Source: SpSt-333 sp040751955 (GTDB lineage Bacteria; Bacteroidota; Ignavibacteria; UBA10030; UBA8401). From it: 64,000 nt of DNA. Under the pieces are notes generated by a model. That model was not told where the DNA came from. It worked only from the letters and a program-made list of their open reading frames with translations, and did not search any database. The position numbers and the translations under genes were made by a program. The DNA lies in NCBI GenBank assembly GCA_040751955.1, contig JBFMFY010000001.1:62001-126000 (forward strand). Reading direction: 5' to 3'. This document shows positions 52,561 to 61,914 of this stretch, piece by piece (the first letter of the stretch is position 1; each line of letters starts with the position of its first letter).

Positions 52561-53442
52561 ATGAAAGTAACAGTCGATAATAATTCAGGTTTTTGCTGGG
52601 GCGTAGTCCGTACGGTGGATATTGCCGAGCAGGAACTTGCGGAATCAGGCAAGTTATATTCATTGGGTGAGATTATTCACAATCCTGTTGAAATCGATCG
52701 GCTGGGTGAAAAAGGATTGAAAACGATCCGCCACGACGATCTTCCGAACATTAAAGATGCAAAAGTGTTGATTCGTGCGCATGGTGAACCACCCGAGACA
52801 TTCCGGAAAATGAGAGACCTTGGAATTGATGTGATTGATGCTACATGTCCTGTTGTGACGAAAGTGCAGGAGCGGATCAGGAAATTCTATGATAAGGGAT
52901 ATCAAATCGTTATCTTCGGCAAAAAAGACCATGCCGAAGTGATCGGGCTCGTCGGTCATACGATGGGTACTGCAATCGTTATCAAATCGCTTGATGAGTT
53001 AGATAAACTGGATTTCACAAAAAAGACCGTCCTCTTCTCACAGACAACGATGGATAAAGCGACGTTCTATGCGATACGCGATGCAATTAAAGAACGGATC
53101 AACGCGGAATTTGAAGTCGGCACATTCGAAGAGATGGCGATTGATTTTCATGCTAAGGATACGATTTGCGGACAAGTTTCCGGTCGTGACAAAAAATTGC
53201 GTGAGTTCGCACAAAGCAACGATGTTGTCATCTTTGTCGCGGGAAGAATGAGTTCCAACGGCAAAGTGTTGTACGAAATTGCAAAATCTGAGAATCCAAG
53301 AACGTACTTCGTCGAAAATGAATCTGAATTGAACAACGACTGGTTTAACGGATGTGAGACAGTCGGTATCAGCGGCGCAACTTCAACACCGCAGTGGCTG
53401 ATGGAGCGTGTGAAGAAAGCAATTGAAGCTAAGTATAATTGA
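52561..53442 (+). CDS. ispH: 4-hydroxy-3-methylbut-2-enyl diphosphate reductase
   Basis: This 293-residue iron-sulfur enzyme does the last step of the MEP pathway, producing IPP and DMAPP. The three cluster Cys lie in SGFCWGVVRTVDIAE, DVIDATCPVVTKVQE and DTICGQVSGRDKKL. Other family elements are EIIHNPVEIDRLGEKG, RAHGEPPETFRKM and GISGATSTPQWLMERV. It lies between cmk and rpsA. It shows that isoprenoids come from the MEP route in this organism. Confidence 0.96.
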   Translation: MKVTVDNNSGFCWGVVRTVDIAEQELAESGKLYSLGEIIHNPVEIDRLGEKGLKTIRHDDLPNIKDAKVLIRAHGEPPETFRKMRDLGIDVIDATCPVVTKVQERIRKFYDKGYQIVIFGKKDHAEVIGLVGHTMGTAIVIKSLDELDKLDFTKKTVLFSQTTMDKATFYAIRDAIKERINAEFEVGTFEEMAIDFHAKDTICGQVSGRDKKLREFAQSNDVVIFVAGRMSSNGKVLYEIAKSENPRTYFVENESELNNDWFNGCETVGISGATSTPQWLMERVKKAIEAKYN

Positions 53443-53601
53443 TTTGTAAGGTCATCAATAAAAAACTAAATCATCAACTCATATATGGTATCGTTGTGGA
53501 TGTGCGTCGTTAAACCCGATGACCGTTTAACCAAACACCGATCAACGATTTGTTCCCGTCCCAAAGAAACGCTTTGAAGGCGGTGAACGTGAAAGGTTCT
53601 A
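53443..53601 (+). other. 5' leader of rpsA
   Basis: 159 nt without a gene between ispH and rpsA. A ribosome-binding site (gaaaggttct) precedes the ATG. No terminator or convincing promoter seen. S1 genes are often autoregulated through their leaders, so this stretch may contain such a site; that is inference. Confidence 0.4.
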
Positions 53602-55344
53602 ATGTCAAAACGTAAAGATTTACTTATCGACGAGTCGCAGTACTCCGGTGAGGAAATGAAACAATTGATGGAGATGTACGAAGGAACGCTGGGGAAAATT
53701 ACCCAGGGTGAAATCGTGAAAGGGAAGATCGTCTTCATCGGACAAAACGATGTCGTGCTCGATATCGGTTTCAAATCGGAAGGAACAGTCCCTGTCAACG
53801 AATTCCCGAACATCAAGGAATTGAAGATCGGCGACGAAGTCGAGGTCTTCCTTGAAAGCATCGAAGATAAAGACGGTCAGATGGTCCTCTCCCGCAAACG
53901 CGCAGATTTCATGCGTGTATGGGAAAAAGTGACCAAATCATTTACCACCGGCGAAGTGATCAAAGGAAAGATCATGCGTCGTATCAAAGGAGGTTTGGTC
54001 GTAGATGTGCTTGGTATCGATGCATTCCTACCCGGTTCGCAGATCGATGTTCGTCCCGTTCGTGATTTTGATGCATTACTTGGAAGAGAAATGGATTTCC
54101 GTGTCGTTAAAGTAAATCATCCCTCAGAAAATATCGTGGTCAGTCACAAAATTCTGGTTGAAGAAGAACTTGCCGATCAACGCAAAGCAATTCTTTCCGG
54201 TCTTGAAAAAGGTCAGATCCTCGAAGGTACCGTGAAAGCGATCTCCGATTTCGGTGTCTTCATCGATCTTGGCGGCGTGGATGGACTTGTGCACATCACT
54301 GATCTGTCGTGGGGACGCATCAACCATCCGTCCGAAGTTGTGAAACTTGATCAGACAGTGAATGTTGTTGTGCTCGATTTCGATCAGGAAAAGAAACGCA
54401 TCTCGCTTGGCATGAAACAGTTGCAGCCGCATCCATGGGAAAAGATCGACGAGAAGTATCCTGTCGGCACAAAAGTCAGTGGAAAGGTTGTATCGCTTAC
54501 TGACTACGGCGCATTCATTGAAATTGAAAAAGGAATCGAAGGACTCATTCACATTTCCGAGATGAGCTGGACGCAGCATATCAAGCATCCATCGCAAATG
54601 GTATCGATGGGACAAGTGATTGAAGCCGTGATCTTGTCGCTCGATGTTCAGGGAAAGAAAATTTCTCTAGGTATGAAGCAATTGGAACCGGATCCGTGGA
54701 ATACCATTCTCGCAAAATATCCGATCGGATCGAAACACAAAGGCGCCGTTCGCAATCTCACCAACTTTGGAGTGTTTGTTGAACTTGAGCAGGGGATCGA
54801 CGGTCTCATTCACATCTCCGATTTGTCGTGGACAAAGAAGATCCGCCACCCCGGGGAAGTAGTGAAGAAAGGGGAATCGATCGATGTAATTATACTCGGC
54901 ATCGATGTCGAACAGCGTCGTATCTCCCTCGGTCACAAACAGTTAAATGATAATCCGTGGGATGCATTTGCAAATGCGTACAAGGTCGGCACCGAGATTG
55001 AAGGGAAAGTGGTTCGCATCATCGAAAAAGGTGTGATCGTTGAACTGCCGCTTGGTGTAGATGGTTTTGTGCCGCTCTCTCAATTGTCGCAGACTCCGAT
55101 CAAGAATCTTGCCGAAGCATTTCAGGTCGGCGATTCACTGCCGATGACAGTCATCGAATTCGACGGCGAGAGCAAGAAGATCGTGCTTTCCGTGGTGGAA
55201 TATCTCCGCGGCAAGGAACAGAAGATCATCGATGAGTACGTTGCGAAACACAAACTTCCTCCGATTACACTGAAAGATGCACTTCCGATTGAATTGACTC
55301 CTGAAGAGAAAAAAGCGATTGAAGAAGAAGCATCGATGAAGTAA
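53602..55344 (+). CDS. rpsA: 30S ribosomal protein S1
   Basis: This 580-residue protein consists of six S1 domains. The first two are diverged (GKIVFIGQNDVVLDIGFKSE; GLVVDVLGIDAFLPGSQID) and the next four are strongly alike (AISDFGVFIDLGGVDGLVHI, SLTDYGAFIEIEKGIEGLIH, NLTNFGVFVELEQGIDGLIH, IIEKGVIVELPLGVDGFVP), each with the WxxxxHPxE-type linker. S1 brings mRNA to the ribosome. Length is slightly over the E. coli protein. An acidic C-terminal tail follows the last domain. Confidence 0.97.
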   Translation: MSKRKDLLIDESQYSGEEMKQLMEMYEGTLGKITQGEIVKGKIVFIGQNDVVLDIGFKSEGTVPVNEFPNIKELKIGDEVEVFLESIEDKDGQMVLSRKRADFMRVWEKVTKSFTTGEVIKGKIMRRIKGGLVVDVLGIDAFLPGSQIDVRPVRDFDALLGREMDFRVVKVNHPSENIVVSHKILVEEELADQRKAILSGLEKGQILEGTVKAISDFGVFIDLGGVDGLVHITDLSWGRINHPSEVVKLDQTVNVVVLDFDQEKKRISLGMKQLQPHPWEKIDEKYPVGTKVSGKVVSLTDYGAFIEIEKGIEGLIHISEMSWTQHIKHPSQMVSMGQVIEAVILSLDVQGKKISLGMKQLEPDPWNTILAKYPIGSKHKGAVRNLTNFGVFVELEQGIDGLIHISDLSWTKKIRHPGEVVKKGESIDVIILGIDVEQRRISLGHKQLNDNPWDAFANAYKVGTEIEGKVVRIIEKGVIVELPLGVDGFVPLSQLSQTPIKNLAEAFQVGDSLPMTVIEFDGESKKIVLSVVEYLRGKEQKIIDEYVAKHKLPPITLKDALPIELTPEEKKAIEEEASMK

Positions 55345-55373
55345 AAGGATGATTCCTTAATATATCCTGTGGT

Positions 55374-55395
55374 AGGTCGGCGTTAACGCCGACCT
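55374..55395. repeat. Intergenic palindrome after rpsA
   Basis: Perfect 22-bp palindrome, aggtcggcgtt (55374-55384) facing aacgccgacct (55385-55395), with no loop, so in RNA only about 9 pairs would form. A weak T-run (tttta, 55401 on) follows. Could serve as a terminator or belong to the palindrome family seen elsewhere here. Confidence 0.65.
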
Positions 55396-55413
55396 GCCAG
55401 TTTTAAATCAACA

Positions 55414-56766
55414 ATGAAAGTATCATTCTACACACTGGGCTGTAAATTGAACTATGCCGAAACGGCGGCACTTGAACGACAGTTTAAAGACCGCGGATTC
55501 GATATCGTTCCTTTCTCTGAACAGTCAGATGTGTGTGTGATCAATACATGCTCCGTTACGGAGCGTGCAGACCGCGAAGCACGACAGATCGTCCGCCGGG
55601 CATTGCGCTCTTCTCCCCACGCATTTGTTGCCGTAGTCGGCTGTTATGCCCAGCTTGCGCCGGAGGAAATTTCCTCTATCGACGGTGTTGATGTTGTATT
55701 AGGTGCCAGCGAAAAATTCCGGCTCTTTGATTATTCCGGGCAGTTTCAAAAACTCGATTCTCCACGCATCCATGTCTCTCCCATAGAATCCATCAGCGAC
55801 TTTGGTCCGGCATTTTCCGGCGGTGTTGATGATCGGACGCGTGCGTTTCTGAAAGTGCAAGACGGCTGCGATTTCAATTGTTCATTCTGCACCATACCTC
55901 TTGCGCGGGGCGAAAGCAGAAGCCAGTCGATTGAAGCATGCGTGTCGCAAGCAGAACAACTTGTCCGGATGGGGTACAAAGAGATCATCCTTACCGGAGT
56001 GAATGTAGGGGATTATGGAAAGAAGGATGGCACTGCTCTTTTACAGCTGCTTCAGTCATTGGAAAATGTTGACGGTGTGCAACGAATTCGCATCAGTTCC
56101 ATCGAACCGAATTTATTGTATGACGAGGTGCTCGACTTCTGGCTCTCTTCGGAAAAAATTTGCAATCACTTCCATATCCCGCTTCAGAACGGCACGGACG
56201 AGATACTGAAAAAAATGCGCCGCCGATATACTTCATCCGAATATAAAAAACTGATATATTCCATTCGTGAGAAAGCGCCGGACGCCGGCATCGGCGTTGA
56301 TGTGATTGTCGGTTTTCCGGGGGAGACAGAAGCATTGTTTGAACAGAATTACAATTTTATCCATGAACTTCCTGTCAGCTATTTGCACGTCTTCACATAT
56401 TCGGAACGTCCGAATACGCCATCGGTCAATTTCCCCGGGAGAGTGGAACCGAGGATACGATATTCTCACAGCGACCGGCTGAGGATTCTCGGACAGATGA
56501 AAAAATCGTCGTTCTATCAATTGCAGCATGGAACAATGCACAATGTACTGATCGAGGGATCGATCGAGAACAATAAGTTATCGGGTTATACCGAAAATTA
56601 TGTTCGTGTCGAAGTTCCGTATCATCCAACATTAGAAAACTCAATCGCTCTTGTTCGTGTGGGAAATTTCAACGGTGAAACATGCGAGGGAGAAATAGTC
56701 AGCGTAGAATCTGGATCAGCGCCAAGTACAATTGATATACCGCTTGTCTCATCGGTCAATCGCTAA
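55414..56766 (+). CDS. mtaB: tRNA t6A37 methylthiotransferase MtaB
   Basis: This 450-residue radical SAM enzyme converts t6A at tRNA position 37 to ms2t6A. Its N-terminal MTTase domain has YTLGCKLNYAE, VINTCSVTERADREARQIVR and VVGCYAQL, providing the three Cys of the auxiliary cluster. The radical SAM motif is GCDFNCSFCTIPLARG (CxxxCxxC). A TRAM-like domain ends the protein (about 380-440). The NTCSVTxxAxxxxRQ sequence and the TLGCKLN start separate MtaB from MiaB and RimO. Confidence 0.94.
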   Translation: MKVSFYTLGCKLNYAETAALERQFKDRGFDIVPFSEQSDVCVINTCSVTERADREARQIVRRALRSSPHAFVAVVGCYAQLAPEEISSIDGVDVVLGASEKFRLFDYSGQFQKLDSPRIHVSPIESISDFGPAFSGGVDDRTRAFLKVQDGCDFNCSFCTIPLARGESRSQSIEACVSQAEQLVRMGYKEIILTGVNVGDYGKKDGTALLQLLQSLENVDGVQRIRISSIEPNLLYDEVLDFWLSSEKICNHFHIPLQNGTDEILKKMRRRYTSSEYKKLIYSIREKAPDAGIGVDVIVGFPGETEALFEQNYNFIHELPVSYLHVFTYSERPNTPSVNFPGRVEPRIRYSHSDRLRILGQMKKSSFYQLQHGTMHNVLIEGSIENNKLSGYTENYVRVEVPYHPTLENSIALVRVGNFNGETCEGEIVSVESGSAPSTIDIPLVSSVNR

Positions 56767-56825
56767 AAAGGGATATCTGGGAACGCTTGTTACTACTTCA
56801 TAACATTCACATACGGAGAGGTAGT

Positions 56826-57560
56826 ATGACCATGTCAAAAATATTTTGTGGAGTATTCATACTTGTTACAATGCTTACTGCACAAACCGATCTTTATCAG
56901 CTGCGGTCTGAATTTCAGAAACCGGTTGAACCATCTTTCATAAAATTTCAAGAAGCGGCATCATCTCAACATCGCAAATCCCCAGCCACGGCTGTTATTT
57001 ATTCTTTGCTCATGCCCGGTATGGGTGAGCTGTATGCCGATGGCTTTGATCAAGGAAAATATTCATTGATTGCAGAAGGGGGATTATGGCTGACATATTT
57101 TTCATTCCGCCAATACGGAGGATGGCTGCGGGATGATGCAAGGCGATTTGCAGCAGTCCATTCCGGTGCACAGATCGATTCAAAGAACGATCAATTCTTT
57201 GTCGATGTCGGCAACTTTAACGACACCTACGAGTACAACGAAAAAAAACTAATCGACCGCGCTCCTGAAAAATTGTATGATGTCAACCAAGGGTATTATT
57301 GGCGGTGGGATTCGGATGCGAAACGGAGTGAATTCAGGGCAATGCGTGTTTCGAGTGAACGTGTGTTCAACAATTCAAAATTTGTTATCGGTGCAGTGAT
57401 TGTCAATCATTTATTCAGCGCAATCAATGCCGCGCGGTTGACGCGTCAGTACAACAAACAATTGGAAGAAGGGCTTGGCTCGTGGTGGCTGGAATCATCA
57501 TTGATCGATGACGGGGTGAAACCTGACGGCATCAAACTGAGTTTGGTGCACAGATTTTAA
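56826..57560 (+). CDS. Small exported/membrane protein of unknown function (DUF5683-like)
   Basis: The start is ATG 56826, behind a strong ribosome-binding site (ggagagg, 56816-56822). The 244-residue protein has a signal peptide (MTMSKIFCGVFILVTMLTAQ). A hydrophobic segment (SPATAVIYSLLMPGMGELYA then GKYSLIAEGGLWLTYFSF) has the GMGELYAD pattern seen in DUF5683 and P13-like proteins of Bacteroidota, and a second one (VIGAVIVNHLFSAINAARLT) lies near the end. I infer a membrane-associated envelope protein; function unknown. A terminator follows directly. Confidence 0.7.
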   Translation: MTMSKIFCGVFILVTMLTAQTDLYQLRSEFQKPVEPSFIKFQEAASSQHRKSPATAVIYSLLMPGMGELYADGFDQGKYSLIAEGGLWLTYFSFRQYGGWLRDDARRFAAVHSGAQIDSKNDQFFVDVGNFNDTYEYNEKKLIDRAPEKLYDVNQGYYWRWDSDAKRSEFRAMRVSSERVFNNSKFVIGAVIVNHLFSAINAARLTRQYNKQLEEGLGSWWLESSLIDDGVKPDGIKLSLVHRF

Positions 57561-57565
57561 CGCAG

Positions 57566-57593
57566 AGCCCCGAAATCAATCGGGGCTTTTTTT
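57566..57593 (+). terminator. Intrinsic terminator abutting truA
   Basis: Stem agccccg (57566-57572) / cggggct (57581-57587), 8-nt loop, seven T to 57593. The truA ATG is at 57596, two bases later. Confidence 0.9.
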
Positions 57594-57595
57594 GT

Positions 57596-58327
57596 ATGAA
57601 GCGAAATATAAAATTGACTATAGAGTACGACGGGACAGATTTTGTTGGTTGGCAGCGCCAGCCGAACGGTAGAAGTGTGCAGCAGGTATTGGAAGAAGCG
57701 ATCCAGCAAGTCATTCAGGAAAAGGTTTCTCTTGTTGGCGCGGGACGAACTGATTCAGGAGTCCATGCAAGGGGACAAGCAGCAAATTTCTTTTCGCATT
57801 CCACATTGACAACATCAGATTTGTACAGGGCACTGAATGGTGTTGTTCCGGACGATATCATTGTCCACAGCGTGGAAGAGGTTGACGAGAAATTTTCTGC
57901 CCGTTACAGCGCCAAAGAACGGGAGTATCGCTATTATATCGCACAAAAGCCGACAGCAATTAACCGCAAGTACTCCTGGCGTTTGAACTACGATTTGGAT
58001 ATTTCTATCATGAATGGTGTGTCAAAGAAGATTTTAGGAACGCATGATTTTCAATCTTTCTGCAAAGCGGAGTCGAACGTCGATCATTTTATATGCAATG
58101 TTTTTCATGCTGAATGGTATCGAGAGGCATCAACATTAATTTTCGAGATCCGTGCCAATAGATTTTTACACGGGATGGTACGGGCATTGGTGGGAACAAT
58201 AGTGAACGTAGGAAGAGGATATACTCCTGCAGATAATTTTGAAACGATCATACTTGCAAAGGACAGAACAAAAGCAGGACAGGCGGCTCCCCCGCACGGG
58301 CTTTTCCTGGAACGTGTGATTTATTGA
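57596..58327 (+). CDS. truA: tRNA pseudouridine(38-40) synthase
   Basis: This 243-residue enzyme makes pseudouridine at tRNA positions 38-40. The catalytic Asp sits in GAGRTDSGVHARGQAANF, and further family motifs are IEYDGTDFVGWQRQP, AKEREYRYYI, GTHDFQSFCKAES and RFLHGMVRALVGTIVNVG. The ATG lies two bases after the T-run of a terminator, leaving no room for a normal ribosome-binding site outside that hairpin. trpD follows after 30 nt. Confidence 0.96.
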   Translation: MKRNIKLTIEYDGTDFVGWQRQPNGRSVQQVLEEAIQQVIQEKVSLVGAGRTDSGVHARGQAANFFSHSTLTTSDLYRALNGVVPDDIIVHSVEEVDEKFSARYSAKEREYRYYIAQKPTAINRKYSWRLNYDLDISIMNGVSKKILGTHDFQSFCKAESNVDHFICNVFHAEWYREASTLIFEIRANRFLHGMVRALVGTIVNVGRGYTPADNFETIILAKDRTKAGQAAPPHGLFLERVIY

Positions 58328-58357
58328 ATATCAGTCTCATTTACAGTAAATTAAACT

Positions 58358-59365
58358 ATGCTGCAAGATGCAATACACAAATTGATCGACAAACAAGATC
58401 TTACCAAGCACGAGGCATATGAATGTGTCGTTGAAATAATGTCGGGTAAGGCAACCGATGCTTTGATCGCATCCTGCCTGACTGCATTGAGGATGAAAGG
58501 CGAAACGATTCCCGAAATAGCCGGATGTGCGCTTGCGATGCGTGAGATGGCGACAAAGATCAATACCCAACACGACAATGTCATCGATACCTGTGGTACC
58601 GGCGGCGACGGACTTGGAACATTTAATATCTCGACCGCAGCAGCCATAGTTGCTGCATCCGCCGGCGCTAAAGTTGCAAAGCATGGCAACAGAGCTATTT
58701 CCAGTAAAAGCGGCAGCGCTGATGTACTGAAAGCGCTGGGTGTAAATATTGAAGCATCGAAAGAAAAGACAGAGCGATGCCTGAATGAGATAGGGATTGC
58801 ATTTCTGTTTGCGCCCTTGTTGCATGGTGCGATGAAATATGCGACGCCTGTCCGCAGAGAACTGGGGATTCGGACCGTTTTCAATATCCTTGGTCCGTTG
58901 ACGAATCCTGCTGGCGCGAAAAGACAGTTGCTTGGTGTGTACCGGACGAAATTGACCGAGATACTTGCGTACGTGCTGCAAGATCTCGGATCGGAACGGG
59001 CTCTCGTTGTTCATGGTGTGGGAGGGATGGACGAAATTTCCACCATCGGTGAGACAAAGATTACAGAGATCAAGAATGGTGAAATATCAACATATTCGAT
59101 AACACCTGAATCGTTTGGAATACAACGTTGCGAAATAGCAGAGTTAGCAGGGAGTGATGCGGCGACCAACGCAGAGATCGTTCGGTCTATCATGAATGGA
59201 AAGAAAGGTTCGTACAGGGATATTACAATTTTCAATGCAGGTGCGGCGCTGTATGTTGCCGGCATTGCGGATTCAATTCAGGATGGCGTACATCGCTCTG
59301 CAGAGGCGATTGATGCCGGGCATTCAAAAAAGAAACTGCAGGAATTGATCGAGTACACTCAATAA
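58358..59365 (+). CDS. trpD: Anthranilate phosphoribosyltransferase
   Basis: This 335-residue enzyme joins anthranilate with PRPP, the second step of tryptophan synthesis. Motifs: DTCGTGGDGLGTFNIST (PRPP loop), AKHGNRAISSKSGSADVLKA, FAPLLHGAMKYATPVRRELG and RTVFNILGPLTNPAGAKRQL. Length is normal. It overlaps the aldo/keto reductase gene by one base (TAATG). No leader peptide or attenuator fits in the 30-nt gap after truA. Confidence 0.97.
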   Translation: MLQDAIHKLIDKQDLTKHEAYECVVEIMSGKATDALIASCLTALRMKGETIPEIAGCALAMREMATKINTQHDNVIDTCGTGGDGLGTFNISTAAAIVAASAGAKVAKHGNRAISSKSGSADVLKALGVNIEASKEKTERCLNEIGIAFLFAPLLHGAMKYATPVRRELGIRTVFNILGPLTNPAGAKRQLLGVYRTKLTEILAYVLQDLGSERALVVHGVGGMDEISTIGETKITEIKNGEISTYSITPESFGIQRCEIAELAGSDAATNAEIVRSIMNGKKGSYRDITIFNAGAALYVAGIADSIQDGVHRSAEAIDAGHSKKKLQELIEYTQ

Positions 59366-60264
59366 TGGAATACAGAACACTCGGAAGAACCGGATTAGCT
59401 GTCTCAACGTTAGGTTTCGGCGCATTGGAAATAGGAAGGAACTGGCCCTATTGGCGGCAGGATAAAGAAGATTTTTCACGTCCAGCGGAGTCGGATGCAA
59501 TCAAAGTTATTTACAGTGCATTGGATAATGGCATTAATTTTTTTGATACAGCACCCGCATACTTTCAGAGCGAAGAGATTCTCGGCAAAGCATTCAAGGG
59601 GATGAGAAAAGATGTTCTGATAGCCACTAAATGCGGTGAGTGGTTTGACGGAAAAAATTCCGTGTATGATTATTCATACAACGAGACAAAGAAATTTATT
59701 GACAATAGTTTACGGTTGCTGCAGACAGAGTATATTGACCTTCTTCAGATCCACAGTGCAAGTGCCGATGTTATTAAGCAAGGGGAAACCCTCAGGGCGA
59801 TGAAAGAAGCCCAACGAGCAGGCAAGGTACGCTATCTCGGTCTCAGCACCGATTTTGTGGATGCAGCACTGTTGGCGATCGAGTTGGGCGATTATGACTC
59901 CATTCAAGTGAGCTATAATACAATTAATCTGGAGTATGAACAGAAGGTGTTTCCGACAGCAAAAGAAAAAAATATTGGTGTCATTGTAAAAGATGGAATG
60001 GCGCGCGGAAAATTATCGCCAAAGTTCGCCGATGTTACGACGCCTGATGAGAGAAAGAACATTGAGAAGATCAAATTACTTTCCGACAAAAATAAAATGA
60101 GTTTATCAGAGTTGGCTCTTCGATTTGTGATTTCGAATCCGATTGTCTCATCCGTAATCATCGGAACAAAAAAAATTGACCATCTGACTTTGAATATTGC
60201 TGCAGTTCGACAAGGCGGTCTGCCGCCGGAGCTTGTCCATGCAATACACGAGCTGAACGCATAA
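59365..60264 (+). CDS. Aldo/keto reductase
   Basis: This 299-residue TIM-barrel protein has the AKR tetrad region: INFFDTAPAYFQSEEILGKA (Asp, Tyr), VLIATKCGEW (Lys), LLQIHSASADV (His), and the NADP-binding C-terminus NPIVSSVIIGTKKIDHLTLN. The N-terminal YRTLGRTGLAVSTLGFGALE is typical of the AKR13/oxidoreductase group. Substrate unknown. It is translationally coupled (TAATG on both sides) between trpD and a CBS/CorC gene, which is unusual company for tryptophan genes. Confidence 0.92.
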   Translation: MEYRTLGRTGLAVSTLGFGALEIGRNWPYWRQDKEDFSRPAESDAIKVIYSALDNGINFFDTAPAYFQSEEILGKAFKGMRKDVLIATKCGEWFDGKNSVYDYSYNETKKFIDNSLRLLQTEYIDLLQIHSASADVIKQGETLRAMKEAQRAGKVRYLGLSTDFVDAALLAIELGDYDSIQVSYNTINLEYEQKVFPTAKEKNIGVIVKDGMARGKLSPKFADVTTPDERKNIEKIKLLSDKNKMSLSELALRFVISNPIVSSVIIGTKKIDHLTLNIAAVRQGGLPPELVHAIHELNA

Positions 60265-61121
60265 TGTCTGAACAAAAACAGAACATATCGTTCTTACAAT
60301 TGTTGAGCGGAATATTCTCGAAGCGACCAAAAGCAAAATCAGTCTCTGAAGAAGAGGTAAAACAATTCCTCGAAGAAGGAGAGCGGAGCGGCGCGATTGA
60401 CAAGACTGAACACGAGCTGATTAAATCGATCTTCGAATTCACCGACACCACGGTGAAGGAGATCATGGTACCCCGCACCGATGTCTTTGCCGTGGACATA
60501 ACAACGCCGCGCGACCAACTGATCCATATTTTAATCGATCAAGGATATACGCGTGTGCCGGCGTACCGGGACTCGATCGATAATATCATCGGCATCATTT
60601 ATACAAAAGATCTTCTCGGTGTTCTTGAGCATCGCGACCTTATCATCCTTCAGGATATTATCCGTCCTGCGTACATGGTTCCTGAATCAAAAAAAATCAG
60701 CGTCCTGCTCCGCGAACTGCAAAAGAAGCGCCAGCACATGGCAATTGTGATTGACGAATTCGGAGGAACGGAAGGAATCATCACCGTTGAAGATATCGTC
60801 GAAGAGATCGTGGGAGAGATCCGGGATGAATATGATGAAGAGCATTCCGATGTTGTTACCGCGAGTGACGGTTCCGTTCAGGTGAGCGGCGGCATTACGA
60901 TCCATGATTTCAATGAGAAATTCAAAGCGGAAATTCCGGAAGATAGCGATTATGACACAATCAGCGGATTTTTGCACAAACAAACGGGAAGGATACCCGA
61001 ACTTCAGGAAGAAATTAAATACAAGAATATTTCATTTACCGTAACAAAGAAAAATGAACGGCGAATTCGACTCGTGAAGATCCGGGTCGCTCCCGTAGAA
61101 ATTTTATCTCCTAATGAATAA
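60264..61121 (+). CDS. CBS-pair/CorC domain protein (hemolysin C family)
   Basis: This 285-residue protein has an N-terminal helical part (EEEVKQFLEEGERSGAIDKT, EHELIKSIFEF), two CBS domains (TVKEIMVPRTDVFAVDI..., LQDIIRPAYMVPESKKISVL with VIDEFGGTEGIITVEDIVEE) and a C-terminal CorC_HlyC domain (about 205-275). The DUF21 membrane domain of the longer relatives is missing, so it is soluble, like CorC/YbeX/TlyC. Such proteins bind adenosine nucleotides and are tied to Mg/Co efflux. It overlaps trpC by 8 nt. Confidence 0.92.
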   Translation: MSEQKQNISFLQLLSGIFSKRPKAKSVSEEEVKQFLEEGERSGAIDKTEHELIKSIFEFTDTTVKEIMVPRTDVFAVDITTPRDQLIHILIDQGYTRVPAYRDSIDNIIGIIYTKDLLGVLEHRDLIILQDIIRPAYMVPESKKISVLLRELQKKRQHMAIVIDEFGGTEGIITVEDIVEEIVGEIRDEYDEEHSDVVTASDGSVQVSGGITIHDFNEKFKAEIPEDSDYDTISGFLHKQTGRIPELQEEIKYKNISFTVTKKNERRIRLVKIRVAPVEILSPNE

Positions 61122-61914
61122 TAAACTGGACGAAATTCTTGAGTATAAAAAAAAGGAGGTCGAACTTGCTAAAGAGCACCTTCCTTTTGCAATGCTGATA
61201 GATCAGATTTCGACGTTATCACCTACTGCTGAATTTGCGGATGCTCTCCGTTCCCACGATAACGGAGAAGTAACCTGCATTGCTGAGATTAAGAAGGCGT
61301 CTCCTTCCAAAGGAGTGATTTCAAAATCATTCAATGTTGAAAAAATTGCGCGGGAATACCGGCAGGGGGGCGCTGCCGCTTTGTCCGTCTTGACAGACAT
61401 GAAATACTTTCAAGGACATAACAACCATATTGGTTCTGCAAAAGGGGCAAGCCATCTCCCGATCCTGCGTAAAGATTTTATTGTTGATGAATACCAGATT
61501 TATGAATCGCGATTGATCGGTGCGGACGCTATTTTGCTCATCGTGGCGGCATTGACGGATCATCAACTCCGGTCATATCTTACAACTGCGGAAGACCTTA
61601 CGCTTTCAGTCCTTGTTGAGTGTCACTCAAAAGAAGAGATTGATCGTGCATTGCAAGCGGGTGCAACGATGATAGGTGTCAACAACAGGGACCTGCAAAC
61701 ATTCACTGTCAATGTGAACCTTTCGGTGCACTTAAAGAATTTCATACCGAATGAATGTATTGCGGTGAGTGAAAGCGGAATACGGAACTACCATACTGTA
61801 GAAGCATTGGCGCAAGCGGGGTTCGATGCAATTCTTGTCGGCGAACATCTGATGCAGCAAACGGATAAAGCAAGGGGATTGAAAGAATTGCTTGGGAAGC
61901 GTATTGAAGCATGA
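61114..61914 (+). CDS. trpC: Indole-3-glycerol-phosphate synthase
   Basis: This 266-residue TIM-barrel enzyme closes the indole ring from CdRP. Motifs: CIAEIKKASPSKGVISKSF (catalytic Lys), AAALSVLTDMKYFQG, LPILRKDFIVDEYQIYES, LVECHSKEEIDRALQAGATM, IGVNNRDLQTFTVN and AVSESGI. Length matches. It starts inside the end of the CorC-like gene, and its stop overlaps trpF (ATGA). Confidence 0.97.
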   Translation: MNNKLDEILEYKKKEVELAKEHLPFAMLIDQISTLSPTAEFADALRSHDNGEVTCIAEIKKASPSKGVISKSFNVEKIAREYRQGGAAALSVLTDMKYFQGHNNHIGSAKGASHLPILRKDFIVDEYQIYESRLIGADAILLIVAALTDHQLRSYLTTAEDLTLSVLVECHSKEEIDRALQAGATMIGVNNRDLQTFTVNVNLSVHLKNFIPNECIAVSESGIRNYHTVEALAQAGFDAILVGEHLMQQTDKARGLKELLGKRIEA

